Below, piece by piece: positions 38,683 to 48,238 of a stretch of DNA of 64,000 nt. Position 1 is the stretch's first letter. Every line of letters begins with the position of its first letter. This stretch comes from Variovorax paradoxus. Lineage in GTDB: Bacteria > Pseudomonadota > Gammaproteobacteria > Burkholderiales > Burkholderiaceae_C. The stretch spans positions 1 through 64,000 of the forward strand of contig NZ_JXQQ01000008.1 of NCBI RefSeq assembly GCF_000834655.1. The letters are read 5' to 3'. Below the pieces are notes generated by a model. The model saw only the letters and a list, made by a program, of their open reading frames with translations, was not told the DNA's origin and did not search any database. The translations under genes were made by a program, and so were the position numbers.

Positions 38683-39852
38683 TCAGGCAGCGGCCGAGCG
38701 CCGCCGGGTCCGCGCGAGCCACAGCAGTGCCGCGCCGGTCAGCACCACCGGCACCAGCGAGCCGTAGTTCAGCAGTTGCCAGCCCTGGGTCGTGACCAGC
38801 ACGCCCGAGGCGAACGAGGTCAGCGCCAGCGTCGCGAACACGCAGAAATTGAGCGCGCCCTGGGCCCGGTCGCGCTCCTCGGCCGTGTAGGCCGTGAGCG
38901 AGAGCGTCGTGCTGCCGGTGAACAGGAAATTCCAGCCCACGCCCAGCAGGCACAGCGCCACGAGAAAGTGCTGCAGCTCCACGCCCGACAGCGCGACCGC
39001 GATGCAGCCCAGGTTGAGCGCGAGCCCCACGCCCATCACGGGCAGCGCGCCGAAGCGGCGGATCAGGTGGCCGGTGAAAAAGCCCGGCGCGAACATGCCG
39101 ATCACGTGCCATTCGAGCACCAGCGCCGCATCGGAAAACGGCAGGCTGCAGATCTGCATCGCGATCGGCGTGGCGGCCATCAGCAGGTTCATCACACCGA
39201 AGCCCAGGGCGCCCGCGGCCGCGGCGACGATGAACACCGGCTGCCGCACGATTTCTGACAGCGGCCGTCCCCCCATGGCCTGCTGCCGGGTCAGCGGCGC
39301 GGGGAAGTCGATGAAGCGCATCACCGCCATTGAGAGCAGCGCCACCGCCGCGAGCGCGATGTAGGCGCCCGCAAACGGCACGGCGAAGAGTTCGCGCGTG
39401 GCGGATGCGAGGTTCGGGCCCGCCACCGCGCCGATCAGGCCGCCGGCCATCACCAGCGACACCGCCTTCTCGCGCCACTCCGGCGCCGCGAGTTCGGCCG
39501 CTGCAAAACGGTAGAGGTTGGCGTTGGCGTTGTAGTAGCCGGCCACGACCGTCGCGAAGCACAGCAGCCAGAAATTCTTCGAGATTGCCGCGTACACGCA
39601 CAGCAGCGCCGACCCCAGCGCCACCGCCAGCCCGATCTGGAACGACCCGCGGCGGCCGAAGCGCTGCTGCGTGCGCGCCACCAGCCCGGTGGTGAGCGCG
39701 CCGCCCACCACGTAGCCCATCACCGGCAGCGTCGCCATCCAGCCGCGCGGCGCGATGCCAAGGCCCACCAGCCCGTTGATGGCGATGAAGGTGACGTTGT
39801 TGGTCAGGAAGAGGCCCTGGCAGATGGCCAGGAGCCAGAGGTTGCGGTTCAT
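38683..39852 (-). CDS. MFS transporter
   Basis: A 389-residue major facilitator with about 12 membrane segments; MNRNLWLLAICQGLFLTNNVTF begins helix 1 and a GLVARTQQRFGRRGSF loop matches the MFS motif A position. The substrate cannot be told from sequence. The C-terminus is basic. It is convergent with the hydrolase gene, whose stop is 10 bases away. The start at 39852 was preferred over an upstream in-frame codon because helix 1 begins there. Confidence 0.88.
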   Translation of the reverse strand: MNRNLWLLAICQGLFLTNNVTFIAINGLVGLGIAPRGWMATLPVMGYVVGGALTTGLVARTQQRFGRRGSFQIGLAVALGSALLCVYAAISKNFWLLCFATVVAGYYNANANLYRFAAAELAAPEWREKAVSLVMAGGLIGAVAGPNLASATRELFAVPFAGAYIALAAVALLSMAVMRFIDFPAPLTRQQAMGGRPLSEIVRQPVFIVAAAAGALGFGVMNLLMAATPIAMQICSLPFSDAALVLEWHVIGMFAPGFFTGHLIRRFGALPVMGVGLALNLGCIAVALSGVELQHFLVALCLLGVGWNFLFTGSTTLSLTAYTAEERDRAQGALNFCVFATLALTSFASGVLVTTQGWQLLNYGSLVPVVLTGAALLWLARTRRRSAAA

Positions 39853-39913
39853 GGCGAGGGTTCTACGGGATTCGCCTCCCGAGCGCCAGCCGAGCGTCGG
39901 CCAGGTGCCGGCC

Positions 39914-39940
39914 AAAAAAAAGCGCCCTCGCGGGCGCCAG
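39914..39940 (-). terminator. Rho-independent terminator after the DUF937 gene
   Basis: On the minus strand GCGCCC-gcga-GGGCGC is followed by TTTTTTTT (GCGCCC/GGGCGC pairing at 39922-39937, T-tract at 39914-39921). It lies 25 bases past the DUF937 stop and ends that short transcript before the MFS gene. Confidence 0.88.
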
Positions 39941-39963
39941 AATTCTGGTGAGGCGGGACTCGC

Positions 39964-40425
39964 TCAGGGCTGCCTGCCTTGCAGCAAGCCGCTGAGCGAA
40001 CCCAGCAGGTCGTCATGGTTGCCCAGCCCCTGATCCGGTACCTTGCCATGCGGCGTGAGCTGGTCGATGAGGGCCGGCAGCATGGTGGCGAGCATGGGCA
40101 GCAGCGTTTGGGCATTGATGCCGAGCTTGGCCGCTATGTTCGCGATGGTGTCGCCGCCGAGCGCGTTCTGGAGCTGGTCGCCCGACACCGGCTGGTTGTC
40201 CCCCTTGCCGATCCATGAGCCGATGACATCGCCCATGCCGGCCTGCTCGAACTTCGAGACCAGGCCCCCCAGGCCGCCCACGCTTCCGTTGTTGGCGAGC
40301 AGGCCACCCAGTGCGCCGGCCAGGCCGCCGAGATCTCCCAATCCCCCGATGCCTCCGCCTTGCGGTTGCTGCTGTTGGCCAGCGCCTCCGAGCACTTGAC
40401 CGAGTACTGAATCGAGCAATCCCAT
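39964..40425 (-). CDS. DUF937/YidB family protein
   Basis: A 153-residue protein with an N-terminal MGLLDSVLGQVLGG and a Gly/Gln-rich linker, then the YidB-like helical domain ending LINAQTLLPMLATMLPALIDQLTPHGKVP. The family is common and of unknown function. ATG 40425 is preceded by AAGGA at seven bases; the ATG two codons earlier is too close to the ribosome site. The first 45 residues look disordered. It ends in a clear terminator. Confidence 0.85.
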   Translation of the reverse strand: MGLLDSVLGQVLGGAGQQQQPQGGGIGGLGDLGGLAGALGGLLANNGSVGGLGGLVSKFEQAGMGDVIGSWIGKGDNQPVSGDQLQNALGGDTIANIAAKLGINAQTLLPMLATMLPALIDQLTPHGKVPDQGLGNHDDLLGSLSGLLQGRQP

Positions 40426-40524
40426 GGCCATTTCCTTGGTGTGTGACAGAACCGTCGCATTTTCCGTGTGACGGACCGCAAGCCCTGAGCGGAGCGCCCA
40501 CTTTCGAACTTGCAACGTGACAAA

Positions 40525-41871
40525 TTACTTGGTACGTGCCGGGCGTTTGGGCAGCAATGCGGGGGTGACCCCCTGCACGCCCACGAGCCCGAGCACGGTC
40601 ACGAGCGAATTCTGCGCGCCTTTCCAGGCATCTGTCACGTCGATCGACTCGCTCAGCGCATGGGAACCAGAGGCCTTGCCGCCGCCCCCGATGATGATGG
40701 CCGGGATGCCCAGCGAGATCGGCACGTTGGCATCGGTGCTGCCGCCGCGCAGCAGCGTCTTGTGCCCGAAGGCCGTGTTCGAGCGCGTGGCCGCCTCGAC
40801 GATCACCGAGTCCGCCGGGGTGCGTCCGCCGGGCCGGTCGCCGATCAGCTTGTGGCTCGCGCTCAGCGTGGTCACGTTCCAGCGCCTGTTTTCCTCGGCC
40901 ACGGCTTCGTCGATGGCCGCGAGGATTTTTTTCTCGGTCTCCAGCAGCGAGGCCATGTCGTCCGAGCGGATGTCGATGGCCATGCGCGCATCCGGCGAGA
41001 TGGTGTTGACCGAGGTCCCGCCGCCCACGGTGCCGACGGTGAAGGTGGTCTTGGGAAAGCTCGGCGTGCGCACGTCGGCGATCTTGGCGATCGCGCGGCC
41101 CATGCCGTGGATGGCGCTGGGCACCTGGCCGAATGCGCCGAAGCTGTGGCCGCCCGGGCCCTTGAAGTTGACCTCGTAGCGATGGCTCGCGGTGCCCAGG
41201 ACCAGCACGTGGCCGTCCGGCGACGGCTCCAGCCCGACCATGCCGTCGATGTCCAGGTGGTCGCGAAAGATCGCCTTGATGCCGCGCAGGTTGCCCAGTT
41301 CTTCCTCGCCCACGTTGCCGACGATCAGGAGGTCGCCCGCCGTCTGCACCTTGTTGTCGTTGAGCACCTTGAGCCACGACAGCAGCACCGTGAGGCCGCG
41401 CGTGTCGTCGGCGATGCCCGGCGCGTGGAGCCGGCCGTCGCGCTCCTTCACCTTCACGTCGGTGCCGGCGGGGAACACCGTATCGAGGTGCGCGGAGATC
41501 AGGAGCTTCGGGCCGTTGCCCACGCCCTTGCGAAGGCCCACGACGTTGCCTTCGGCATCGATCTTCGCGTCCGCCAGGCCCAAGGCCTTCATTCGCGCGA
41601 GAAACGCTTCGGCGCGCTTCTGCTCCTTGAACGGTGGCGCTTCGATCTCCGTGAGCGTCTTCAACTCCTCGACCGCGCGCTCGTGGTCGGCCTTGACCGC
41701 GTCCAGCAGCTTCTGGATCGCCGGCGAGGCCATCAGCTGGGTGTAGGTCCGCTCGACTTCAGGGCTGACCTGCGCCGGCGTGGGCGCGACCGCGTTGCTC
41801 TGGGCATGGACGCCATGGACGGCGCACAGCGCGGCGAGAAAGAGAGGGGCAAGACGCAGCGAACGGGACAT
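40525..41871 (-). CDS. Exported M20 family peptidase
   Basis: A 448-residue M20 zinc peptidase with a signal peptide (about 1-22, LFLAALCAVHGVHAQ), so it is periplasmic or secreted. Motifs: SAHLDTVFP, GIADDTRGL (bridging Asp), NVGEEELGN (Glu pair), EPSPDGHV and C-terminal GSHALSESID (His). It resembles glutamate carboxypeptidase/ PepT-like enzymes. A long in-frame N-terminal extension was rejected because the signal peptide starts at 41871. Confidence 0.9.
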   Translation of the reverse strand: MSRSLRLAPLFLAALCAVHGVHAQSNAVAPTPAQVSPEVERTYTQLMASPAIQKLLDAVKADHERAVEELKTLTEIEAPPFKEQKRAEAFLARMKALGLADAKIDAEGNVVGLRKGVGNGPKLLISAHLDTVFPAGTDVKVKERDGRLHAPGIADDTRGLTVLLSWLKVLNDNKVQTAGDLLIVGNVGEEELGNLRGIKAIFRDHLDIDGMVGLEPSPDGHVLVLGTASHRYEVNFKGPGGHSFGAFGQVPSAIHGMGRAIAKIADVRTPSFPKTTFTVGTVGGGTSVNTISPDARMAIDIRSDDMASLLETEKKILAAIDEAVAEENRRWNVTTLSASHKLIGDRPGGRTPADSVIVEAATRSNTAFGHKTLLRGGSTDANVPISLGIPAIIIGGGGKASGSHALSESIDVTDAWKGAQNSLVTVLGLVGVQGVTPALLPKRPARTK

Positions 41872-41959
41872 GGGCGGAGGGTCCTTCTTTGTCGTGATGA
41901 AAGGGGGAGGTACCCATTCTTCCGCAGCCTGCCCGCGCGCGCGTCGCGGAAAACACCCC

Positions 41960-42703
41960 CTAGGCGCCGCCGAGCAACACCAGGGCCGCGAGCGCCGCGG
42001 TTTCGGCACGCAGCACGCGCGCGCCGAGCGTGACCGGCGCAAAGCCGCGTGCGATGGCCTCCTGCTCCTCGGCCGCACTGAGGCCGCCCTCGGGGCCGCT
42101 CAGCACGCGCACCTCACGGTTGTCGGGGGCGTGCACCGCAACGGCGGCGGCAATGCTTTGCGTGCCCTCGGCCAGGCTCAGGACGAAGCGCGCTGCTGCG
42201 CCTCCGGTTTCGGCTTGCGCGTCGATGAAGCCCGCGTTGCCCGAGAACGACCGCACCGGGTGAATCACCGGCACGCGATTGCGGCCGCATTGCTCGCATG
42301 CCGCGATGGCGATGGCCTCCCAGTGCCCCCGCTTCTTCTCGGCCCGCTCGCCCGAAAGACGCAGCACGCCGTGCGCCGTGGCCAGCGGCTGGATGCTCGC
42401 GACGCCCAGCTCGGTGGCCTTCTCGACCAGCCAGTCCATGCGCTCGTTGGCCGGCATGCCGACGGCCAGGTGCACCGCGCGCGTCGCCTCGCGCTCGACT
42501 GCGAAGTGGGCACCGACCGTCACCGAGACATCGCTGCGGCCCATGCGCTCGATCGTCGCCTCGTACTCGCCGCCCGCGCCGTCGAACAGGGTCAGCGCGT
42601 CGCCGGGCTGCATGCGCAGCACCTGCACATGGCGTGCGGCCCCGGGCGGCAGCGCCAAAGCGGCGTCGGCGCTCAGCGGCACGGAGCAATGGAAACGGGG
42701 CAT
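41960..42703 (-). CDS. rsmE: 16S rRNA (uracil(1498)-N(3))-methyltransferase
   Basis: A 247-residue SPOUT-fold methyltransferase that methylates U1498 of 16S rRNA. The N-terminal PUA-like region (MPRFHC..HVQVLRMQPGDALTLFDG) and the C-terminal SPOUT knot (LSGPEGGLSAAEEQ and LGARVLRAETAALAAL) are clear. It lies downstream of amgK on the same strand after 69 bases and upstream of the exported peptidase. Confidence 0.95.
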   Translation of the reverse strand: MPRFHCSVPLSADAALALPPGAARHVQVLRMQPGDALTLFDGAGGEYEATIERMGRSDVSVTVGAHFAVEREATRAVHLAVGMPANERMDWLVEKATELGVASIQPLATAHGVLRLSGERAEKKRGHWEAIAIAACEQCGRNRVPVIHPVRSFSGNAGFIDAQAETGGAAARFVLSLAEGTQSIAAAVAVHAPDNREVRVLSGPEGGLSAAEEQEAIARGFAPVTLGARVLRAETAALAALVLLGGA

Positions 42704-42772
42704 GCTATGAAATAAGGAGCGAAAAATGCAGCGGTGGTGCGGGCAACACGGGTGGTTTTCTGCAACCTTGGC

Positions 42773-43951
42773 TCAGACCCGGCCGTAGGCGAAGCCCGTG
42801 AGCGCGGAGGTGCCCTCGACCTCGTCGATCACCCGCAAGAGCGGCGTGAGCTCCATGTAGCGGCTCGCGGTGGCGCGGATGTACGCAATGAAGCGCGGCG
42901 TGTCGGCCAGGTAGCGGGGCTTGCCGTCGCGCAGCGTGAGGCGCGCGAAGATGCCGGCCACTTTGAGGTGGCGCTGCAGGCCCATCCATTCGACGGCGCG
43001 ATAGAAGGCGCCGAAGTCTTCGTCGACCGGCAGCCCGGCCTTGCGCGCGGCCTGCCAGTAGCGCACGGTGACGTCGAGCACGAACTCCTCGTCCCAACTG
43101 AGGAAGGCGTCGCGCATCAGGCTGGCGATGTCGTAGGTGATGGGGCCGTAGACGGCGTCTTGGAAGTCGAGCACGCCCAAGGTGGTGCCCGAGCCGCCGC
43201 CGGGCCGCCCCGAGGCGGCGAGTGCCCCCTCGGGGGGCAGCGAGGACACGCCAGTGCCGAGCGTGGGGGCCACGCTGATCATCAGGTTGCGCGGCATGAA
43301 GTCGCGGTGCACGTAGACGCTGGGCGACGCCAGGTTGCTCTCGACGATCAGCTTGAAGCTGCGCTCGAGCCGCTCCTTCAGCTTGCCTTCGACGGCTACG
43401 CCGCGGTGGCGGCCAATGTACCACTCGGGAAAGAGCGCCAGTTCACGCTCGAGCAGCGCCCGTTCGTAGGGGGGCAGCACGCCCGGTTTGGAAGCCAGCT
43501 GCCAGCGGACGAGCGCGTCGATCGCCTGGTCGTAGAGCGGGCGGCTGGCATCGGGCTTGGCCGGGTCGATCACATCGAGCATGGTCTGGCGGCCCAGGTC
43601 GTCCAGGAGCAGGAAGCCGTTCGGGCGGTCCCACTCGAGCACCTGCGGCGCGGTGACGCCGGCCTCGGCCATGAGCTTGGCCACCTGCACGAAGGGATCG
43701 CTGTTCTCCTTGTCGGGCGGGGCGTCCATCACGATGCGCGTCGGCGTGCCGGGGATGCTGGTGTCGACGCGGAAGTAGCGGCGAAAGCTCGCATCGGCCG
43801 AGGCGAGGCGCACGGTGTCCGGCAGAAGATGCTGTGCGACGGCAATGCCCGAGAGCCAGGCCCGGAACACTTCGGCGCGCTGCGGATCTGTCCAGAGAAG
43901 GGCCTCGGCGGGGCGTGGGGCCAATGAGGCCGGGGGCGGGGGTGCTGTCAT
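42773..43951 (-). CDS. amgK: N-acetylmuramate/N-acetylglucosamine kinase AmgK with repeat-derived insertion
   Basis: A 392-residue aminoglycoside-phosphotransferase-fold sugar kinase. It phosphorylates the anomeric carbon of MurNAc/GlcNAc in peptidoglycan recycling. Catalytic loop VHRDFMPRNLM (about 212-222) and metal motif LDFQDAVYGP (about 258-267) are intact. Between them lies a roughly 30-residue Gly/Pro/Ala insert (LGTGVSSLPPEGALAASGRP...) encoded by DNA that matches the dispersed repeat at 55798-55892; normal AmgK passes directly from the catalytic loop to DFQD. murU, its usual partner, is not next to it. It is divergent from lptD. Confidence 0.88.
   Translation of the reverse strand: MTAPPPPASLAPRPAEALLWTDPQRAEVFRAWLSGIAVAQHLLPDTVRLASADASFRRYFRVDTSIPGTPTRIVMDAPPDKENSDPFVQVAKLMAEAGVTAPQVLEWDRPNGFLLLDDLGRQTMLDVIDPAKPDASRPLYDQAIDALVRWQLASKPGVLPPYERALLERELALFPEWYIGRHRGVAVEGKLKERLERSFKLIVESNLASPSVYVHRDFMPRNLMISVAPTLGTGVSSLPPEGALAASGRPGGGSGTTLGVLDFQDAVYGPITYDIASLMRDAFLSWDEEFVLDVTVRYWQAARKAGLPVDEDFGAFYRAVEWMGLQRHLKVAGIFARLTLRDGKPRYLADTPRFIAYIRATASRYMELTPLLRVIDEVEGTSALTGFAYGRV
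43189..43275 (-). repeat. Dispersed repeat, copy E, inside amgK coding sequence
   Basis: Read on the minus strand, CCCCCCGAGGGGG is followed after a few bases by GCCTCGGGGCGGCCCGGCGG, which is exactly shared with the intergenic copy at 55840-55892. It keeps the amgK frame open and encodes the extra loop between the catalytic and metal-binding motifs. Confidence 0.75.
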
Positions 43952-44188
43952 GGATAATCGATTCTACAAATCCGCCTGGCGCGGCAACCCCCTCCGGTCG
44001 GCCACCGATCGAACAGAGGTTGCTGCCGGCCCCTGCAACCCGCCGGCCTGCCGCGCCGTCTCCCCGACGATCTTTCGTTCCGAACCGATGCCTACGACCC
44101 AAAGCCCTCACGCTTGGCACCTTGTGCGCTCGCTGCTCTCCTCGGGGGAGCCGCGGGCTTTCCTCGGAACGGCCTGCGAGGAGGCTTG
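43952..44188. other. Divergent amgK/lptD intergenic region
   Basis: About 240 bases. CCTCACGCTTGGCACCTTGT and CTCCTCGGGGGAGCCGCGGG at 44107-44160 look like a worn copy of the dispersed repeat (same block order). GAGGAGG at 44178-44184 is the lptD ribosome site. Promoters for both genes must lie here; no clear hexamer pair was found. Confidence 0.4.
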
Positions 44189-46804
44189 ATGAGCCGACGT
44201 GTTGCCCTGCGACGCGCCAGCCCGCCGCTGAAGCTGGCCATGCTGTCGCTGGCGCTGCTCCAGGCGCACGGTGCCTACGCTCAGCCTGCGAACGGCCTGG
44301 ACGGCCCGCTGACGCTCAAGCGCACCCCGCTGTTGACCGAAGTCGTCCCGCCCACCGAGCGCGGCCAGCTGCCCAGCCTGGTGACGGGCGACCGCATGTC
44401 CGGCCGCCCCGACCTGGAAACCGTGGTCGAAGGCAATGCGACGCTCAGGCGCGGCCCGGTCGCCATCACCGCCGACCGGCTCGAGTACTACCAGCCCGAC
44501 GACCGCGCCAAGGCGACGGGCAACGTGCGCGTCAACCAGGCCGGCAACGTGTACGAAGGTCCCGAGCTCGAACTCAAGCTGGAGACCTTCGAGGGCTTCT
44601 TCAACAACGTGCGCTACCGGTTCCTTGCGAACGGCGGCCACGGCGATGCGGAGCGCATCGATTTCGTCGACGCCAACGTGTCGATCGCCCGGCGCGCGAC
44701 CTACACCACCTGCCGCCGCGAAGACTTCCCGGGCTGGATGCCGGCGTGGCTCTTGACCGCGGCCACGATCACCACCGACACCGAGGAGAACGAGGGCGTG
44801 GCCACCAACGCGCGCCTGAGCTTCATGGGCATCAGCACGCCGCCGATTCCGAGCGTGAGCTTTCCGCTGTCGAACGCGCGCAAGAGCGGCCTCCTGCCGC
44901 CCACCATCGGCGTGGACAACACCAACGGCATCGAGATCTCGCAGCCTTACTACTGGAACATCGCGCCCAACCGCGACGCCACGATCACCCCGACGATCAT
45001 GAGCAAGCGCGGCCTCAACCTGGGCACCGAGTTCCGGTACATGGAGAAGGAATACAGCGGCAGCATCCGCCTGGACCTGATGGGCGCCGACCGCCTGGTG
45101 GGCCAGCGCTACAACGAATTGCGTGCCTCGCAGCTCGAGCAACTGGCCAAGGGAGAAATCCAGGCCAAGGACCTGACCGCGGCACCGGGCAGCACCAAGC
45201 GCTGGGGCATCTGGGCGAACCACCACCAGGACTTCGACGCCAAGGCGCTAGGCCTGGATTCGCTGTCGGCCAACATCAACATCAACCGCGTCAGCGACAA
45301 CGACTACTGGCGCGACTTCACGCGCACGCCGACGCTCGCGCAGCGCCAGCTGCCCAACGAGGCCTCGCTCAACTGGACGAAAGACGACTGGAGCGGCCAG
45401 GTCCGCACGCTGCGCTACCAGACGCTGCAGTACAACCTGTCGCCGATCGTGCCGTCGTACGACCGCATGCCGCAGATCACGGCCAACTACAACAAGTACG
45501 ACTGGCACGGCTTCGACGTTTCGCTGAACCTGGACTACACGCGCTTCCGGGTCAACAGCATCCTGAGCGGGCAGCCCGGTTTCGACCTCACGCAGCAGTC
45601 GCAGCCCGATGGCGACCGGGCATTCGCGCTGGCCACGATCAGCCGGCCGTTCATCACGCCGAGTTCGTTCGTCATTCCGAAGCTGCAGCTGAACTCGACC
45701 GCCTACAACTTCTACCGGCCGCAGAACGAAATTCCGACGATCACGGTCAACGGGGTCCAATACGTCAATGGCGTGCCGCGCCAGAACGGCGCGCTCTATT
45801 TCTTCCCGACCTCGGCCAACCGGACGGTGCCGACGTTCAGCCTGGACAGCGGCCTGATCTTCGAGCGCGACGCCACCTACTTCAGCCGCGCCTTCCGCCA
45901 GACGCTGGAGCCGCGCGCCTACTACGTCTACACGCCGTATCGCGACCAGAGCCGGCTGCCGAACTACGACTCGGCCGCCAACGACTTCAGCTTCGCGACC
46001 ATCTACACCGAGAACGCCTTCTCGGGCAACGACCGCATCTCGGACACCAATGCGCTCACGCTGGGCGTGACCTCTCGGCTGATCGATCCCGCCACCGGTG
46101 TCGAGGCGGCCCGCATCGGCATCGCGCAGCGGCTACGCTTCGCCGACCAGAAAGTCACGCTGCCCGGCGGCCTGCCGGTCACCGACCGCGCGAGCGACTT
46201 CCTCGTCGGCGGCCAGATCAACTGGACGCCCAAGTGGAGCACCGACGCGCTCGTCCAGTACAACCCCGACACGCGCCGCTCCACCCGTGCGGCGCTCAGC
46301 GCACGCTACAACCCCGAGCCGTATCACAACCTGAGCGTGGCGTTCCGCTACCAGGCCCCGAGCGCGGCGTACCAGGCCGCGTTGCTGGCCAACCCGAACA
46401 CCACGGCGGTGAACGACGGCAACAAGTCGATCGACGTGGGCTGGCAATGGCCGCTCAACGACCTGTGGGGCGACAAGGGCAAGAACCTGGGCCCCGGCAA
46501 GGGCCAGGGCGGCGGCCGCTGGTATGCGGTGGGCCGTCTCAACTACGACCTGCAGGACAAGAAACTCACGGACGGCGTGCTCGGCTTCGAGTACGACGGC
46601 TGCTGCTGGATCGGGCGCGTGGTACTGCAACGCATCACCACCGGCCAGGTGACGGCCAACACCCGCATCATGTTCCAGCTCGAATTTGTCGGCTTCTCCA
46701 GCATCGGCTCGAGCCCGATGCAGGCGCTGCGGCAGAACATCCAGCGCTACGAACCCCTGCGCCAACCTGGCGAGGCGCCGAGCCGCTTCACCAACTACGA
46801 CTGA
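44189..46804 (+). CDS. lptD: LPS-assembly protein LptD
   Basis: An 871-residue outer-membrane beta-barrel that, with LptE, inserts LPS in the outer leaflet. It has a signal peptide (cut after AYAQ, about 32), the periplasmic OstA/LptA-like domain (VVEGNATLRRGPVAITADRLEYYQPDDRAKATGNV) and the C-terminal barrel. Three Cys are present: 175 (TTCRREDF) and the adjacent pair 805/806 (DGCCW), equivalent to E. coli Cys173, 724 and 725; the N-terminal partner of E. coli Cys31 is missing. ATG 44189 has GAGGAGG at five bases. Followed by surA and rsmA in one direction. Confidence 0.96.
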   Translation: MSRRVALRRASPPLKLAMLSLALLQAHGAYAQPANGLDGPLTLKRTPLLTEVVPPTERGQLPSLVTGDRMSGRPDLETVVEGNATLRRGPVAITADRLEYYQPDDRAKATGNVRVNQAGNVYEGPELELKLETFEGFFNNVRYRFLANGGHGDAERIDFVDANVSIARRATYTTCRREDFPGWMPAWLLTAATITTDTEENEGVATNARLSFMGISTPPIPSVSFPLSNARKSGLLPPTIGVDNTNGIEISQPYYWNIAPNRDATITPTIMSKRGLNLGTEFRYMEKEYSGSIRLDLMGADRLVGQRYNELRASQLEQLAKGEIQAKDLTAAPGSTKRWGIWANHHQDFDAKALGLDSLSANININRVSDNDYWRDFTRTPTLAQRQLPNEASLNWTKDDWSGQVRTLRYQTLQYNLSPIVPSYDRMPQITANYNKYDWHGFDVSLNLDYTRFRVNSILSGQPGFDLTQQSQPDGDRAFALATISRPFITPSSFVIPKLQLNSTAYNFYRPQNEIPTITVNGVQYVNGVPRQNGALYFFPTSANRTVPTFSLDSGLIFERDATYFSRAFRQTLEPRAYYVYTPYRDQSRLPNYDSAANDFSFATIYTENAFSGNDRISDTNALTLGVTSRLIDPATGVEAARIGIAQRLRFADQKVTLPGGLPVTDRASDFLVGGQINWTPKWSTDALVQYNPDTRRSTRAALSARYNPEPYHNLSVAFRYQAPSAAYQAALLANPNTTAVNDGNKSIDVGWQWPLNDLWGDKGKNLGPGKGQGGGRWYAVGRLNYDLQDKKLTDGVLGFEYDGCCWIGRVVLQRITTGQVTANTRIMFQLEFVGFSSIGSSPMQALRQNIQRYEPLRQPGEAPSRFTNYD

Positions 46805-46825
46805 GACGACTGACTGAGCACCGCC

Positions 46826-48235
46826 ATGAAACACATCCGTTCCATCATCACCCTGGGCTGCCTCGCGGCAATGGCCGCAACGTCGGGTGCGCAGGGCTTT
46901 CGCTCTGGCAGCGGCATCACGGACATCATGCGCGCCGGTCCGCGCCTGGGGCCCCCGCCGGTGCAGCGCGCCCCGGCCGCGCCGGCTGCGGCGCCCGTGC
47001 AGCGGGCGGCTGAATTCATCGTCGCGCTGGTCAACTCCGAGCCGATCACCAACACCGACGTGCAGACGCGGGTGACTCGCCTGCTCAAGGAGAACCCCGA
47101 TGCGGAACGCGTGCCGCGCGCCGAACTTGCGCGCCTGGTGCTCGAGCGCCTGATCGTCGAGCGCGCCCAGTTGCAGCTGGCCAAGGAAGGCGGCATCAAG
47201 GTCGACGACGTGGCGATCGACCAGGCCGAGCAGACCGTGGCGCGCCAGAACGAGATCAGCCTGGTCGAGCTGCGCCGCCGCGTGGCCGCCGAAGGCATCG
47301 CGCTGGCTGACTTCCGCAGCGACCTGCGCGACCAGCTCCTGCTCACGCGCCTGCGCGACCGCGAAGTCGAGTCGAAGATCAAGATCAGCGACACCGAAGC
47401 CGACGAGTACCTGCGCGACCAGCGCAACTCGACCACCAAGAATGCGGCCCTGCAGAACCTCAATCTCGCGCAGGTGCTCGTCGCCCTGCCCGAGAACGCC
47501 ACGGACGCCCAGGTGGCTGCCGCGCAGAAGAAGGCGCAAGGCATCGCCGACCGCGCCCGTTCGGGCGAGGACTTCGCCAAGCTGGTGCGCGAGAACTCCG
47601 ACTCGCCCGACCGCGCCAACGGCGGCGCCATCGGCATGCGCACGGCCGACCGCTACCCGCCGCTGTTCGTCGACGCCGTGCAATCGACGGGGCTGAACGG
47701 CATCGCCGGGCCGGTCCGCTCCAGCGCCGGCTTCCATGTGCTCAAGGTGCTGGCCAAGGCGCAGATCGGCTCGCTCGACGCGACCGTCACGCAGACCCAG
47801 GTGCGTCACATCCTGCTGCTGAACGACCCCAAGCGCACCACGGCGCAGGCGGTGGCGCAGCTGGCGGAATTCAAGCGCCGCGTGCAGGCCGGCACGGCCG
47901 ACTTCGCGAGCCTGGCGCGCGACAACTCGCAGGACGCCAGCGCCAAGGAAGGCGGCGACCTCGGCTGGTCGCGCCCCGGCCAGTTCGTGCCCGAGTTCGA
48001 GGAAGCCATGGACCGGCTGTCGCCGGGCCAGATCAGCGACCCCGTCGTGTCCCGCTTCGGCGTGCACCTGATCCAGGTGGTCGGCCGCCGCGATTCCAAG
48101 TTGACCCAGACGGAGCAGCGCGAGGCCGCGCGCAACGTGCTGCGCGAACAGCGCATCGAGGAAGCCTTCACCACCTGGGTGCAGGAAGTGCGCGCACGCG
48201 CGTACGTGGAATACCGCGACCCGCCGCAGTCCTGA
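46826..48235 (+). CDS. surA: Periplasmic chaperone / peptidyl-prolyl isomerase SurA
   Basis: A 469-residue OMP chaperone with signal peptide (1-22, ending TSGAQ) and a Pro/Ala linker, the SurA N-domain (VALVNSEPITNTDVQTRV to LLLTRLRDREVESKIKISDTEADEYL), then two parvulin domains (about 215-315, 328-430; motif GGDLGWSRPGQFVPEFEEAM in the second) and a C-terminal helix. SurA escorts outer-membrane proteins such as LptD, whose gene is immediately upstream. Confidence 0.96.
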   Translation: MKHIRSIITLGCLAAMAATSGAQGFRSGSGITDIMRAGPRLGPPPVQRAPAAPAAAPVQRAAEFIVALVNSEPITNTDVQTRVTRLLKENPDAERVPRAELARLVLERLIVERAQLQLAKEGGIKVDDVAIDQAEQTVARQNEISLVELRRRVAAEGIALADFRSDLRDQLLLTRLRDREVESKIKISDTEADEYLRDQRNSTTKNAALQNLNLAQVLVALPENATDAQVAAAQKKAQGIADRARSGEDFAKLVRENSDSPDRANGGAIGMRTADRYPPLFVDAVQSTGLNGIAGPVRSSAGFHVLKVLAKAQIGSLDATVTQTQVRHILLLNDPKRTTAQAVAQLAEFKRRVQAGTADFASLARDNSQDASAKEGGDLGWSRPGQFVPEFEEAMDRLSPGQISDPVVSRFGVHLIQVVGRRDSKLTQTEQREAARNVLREQRIEEAFTTWVQEVRARAYVEYRDPPQS

Positions 48236-48238
48236 TCG

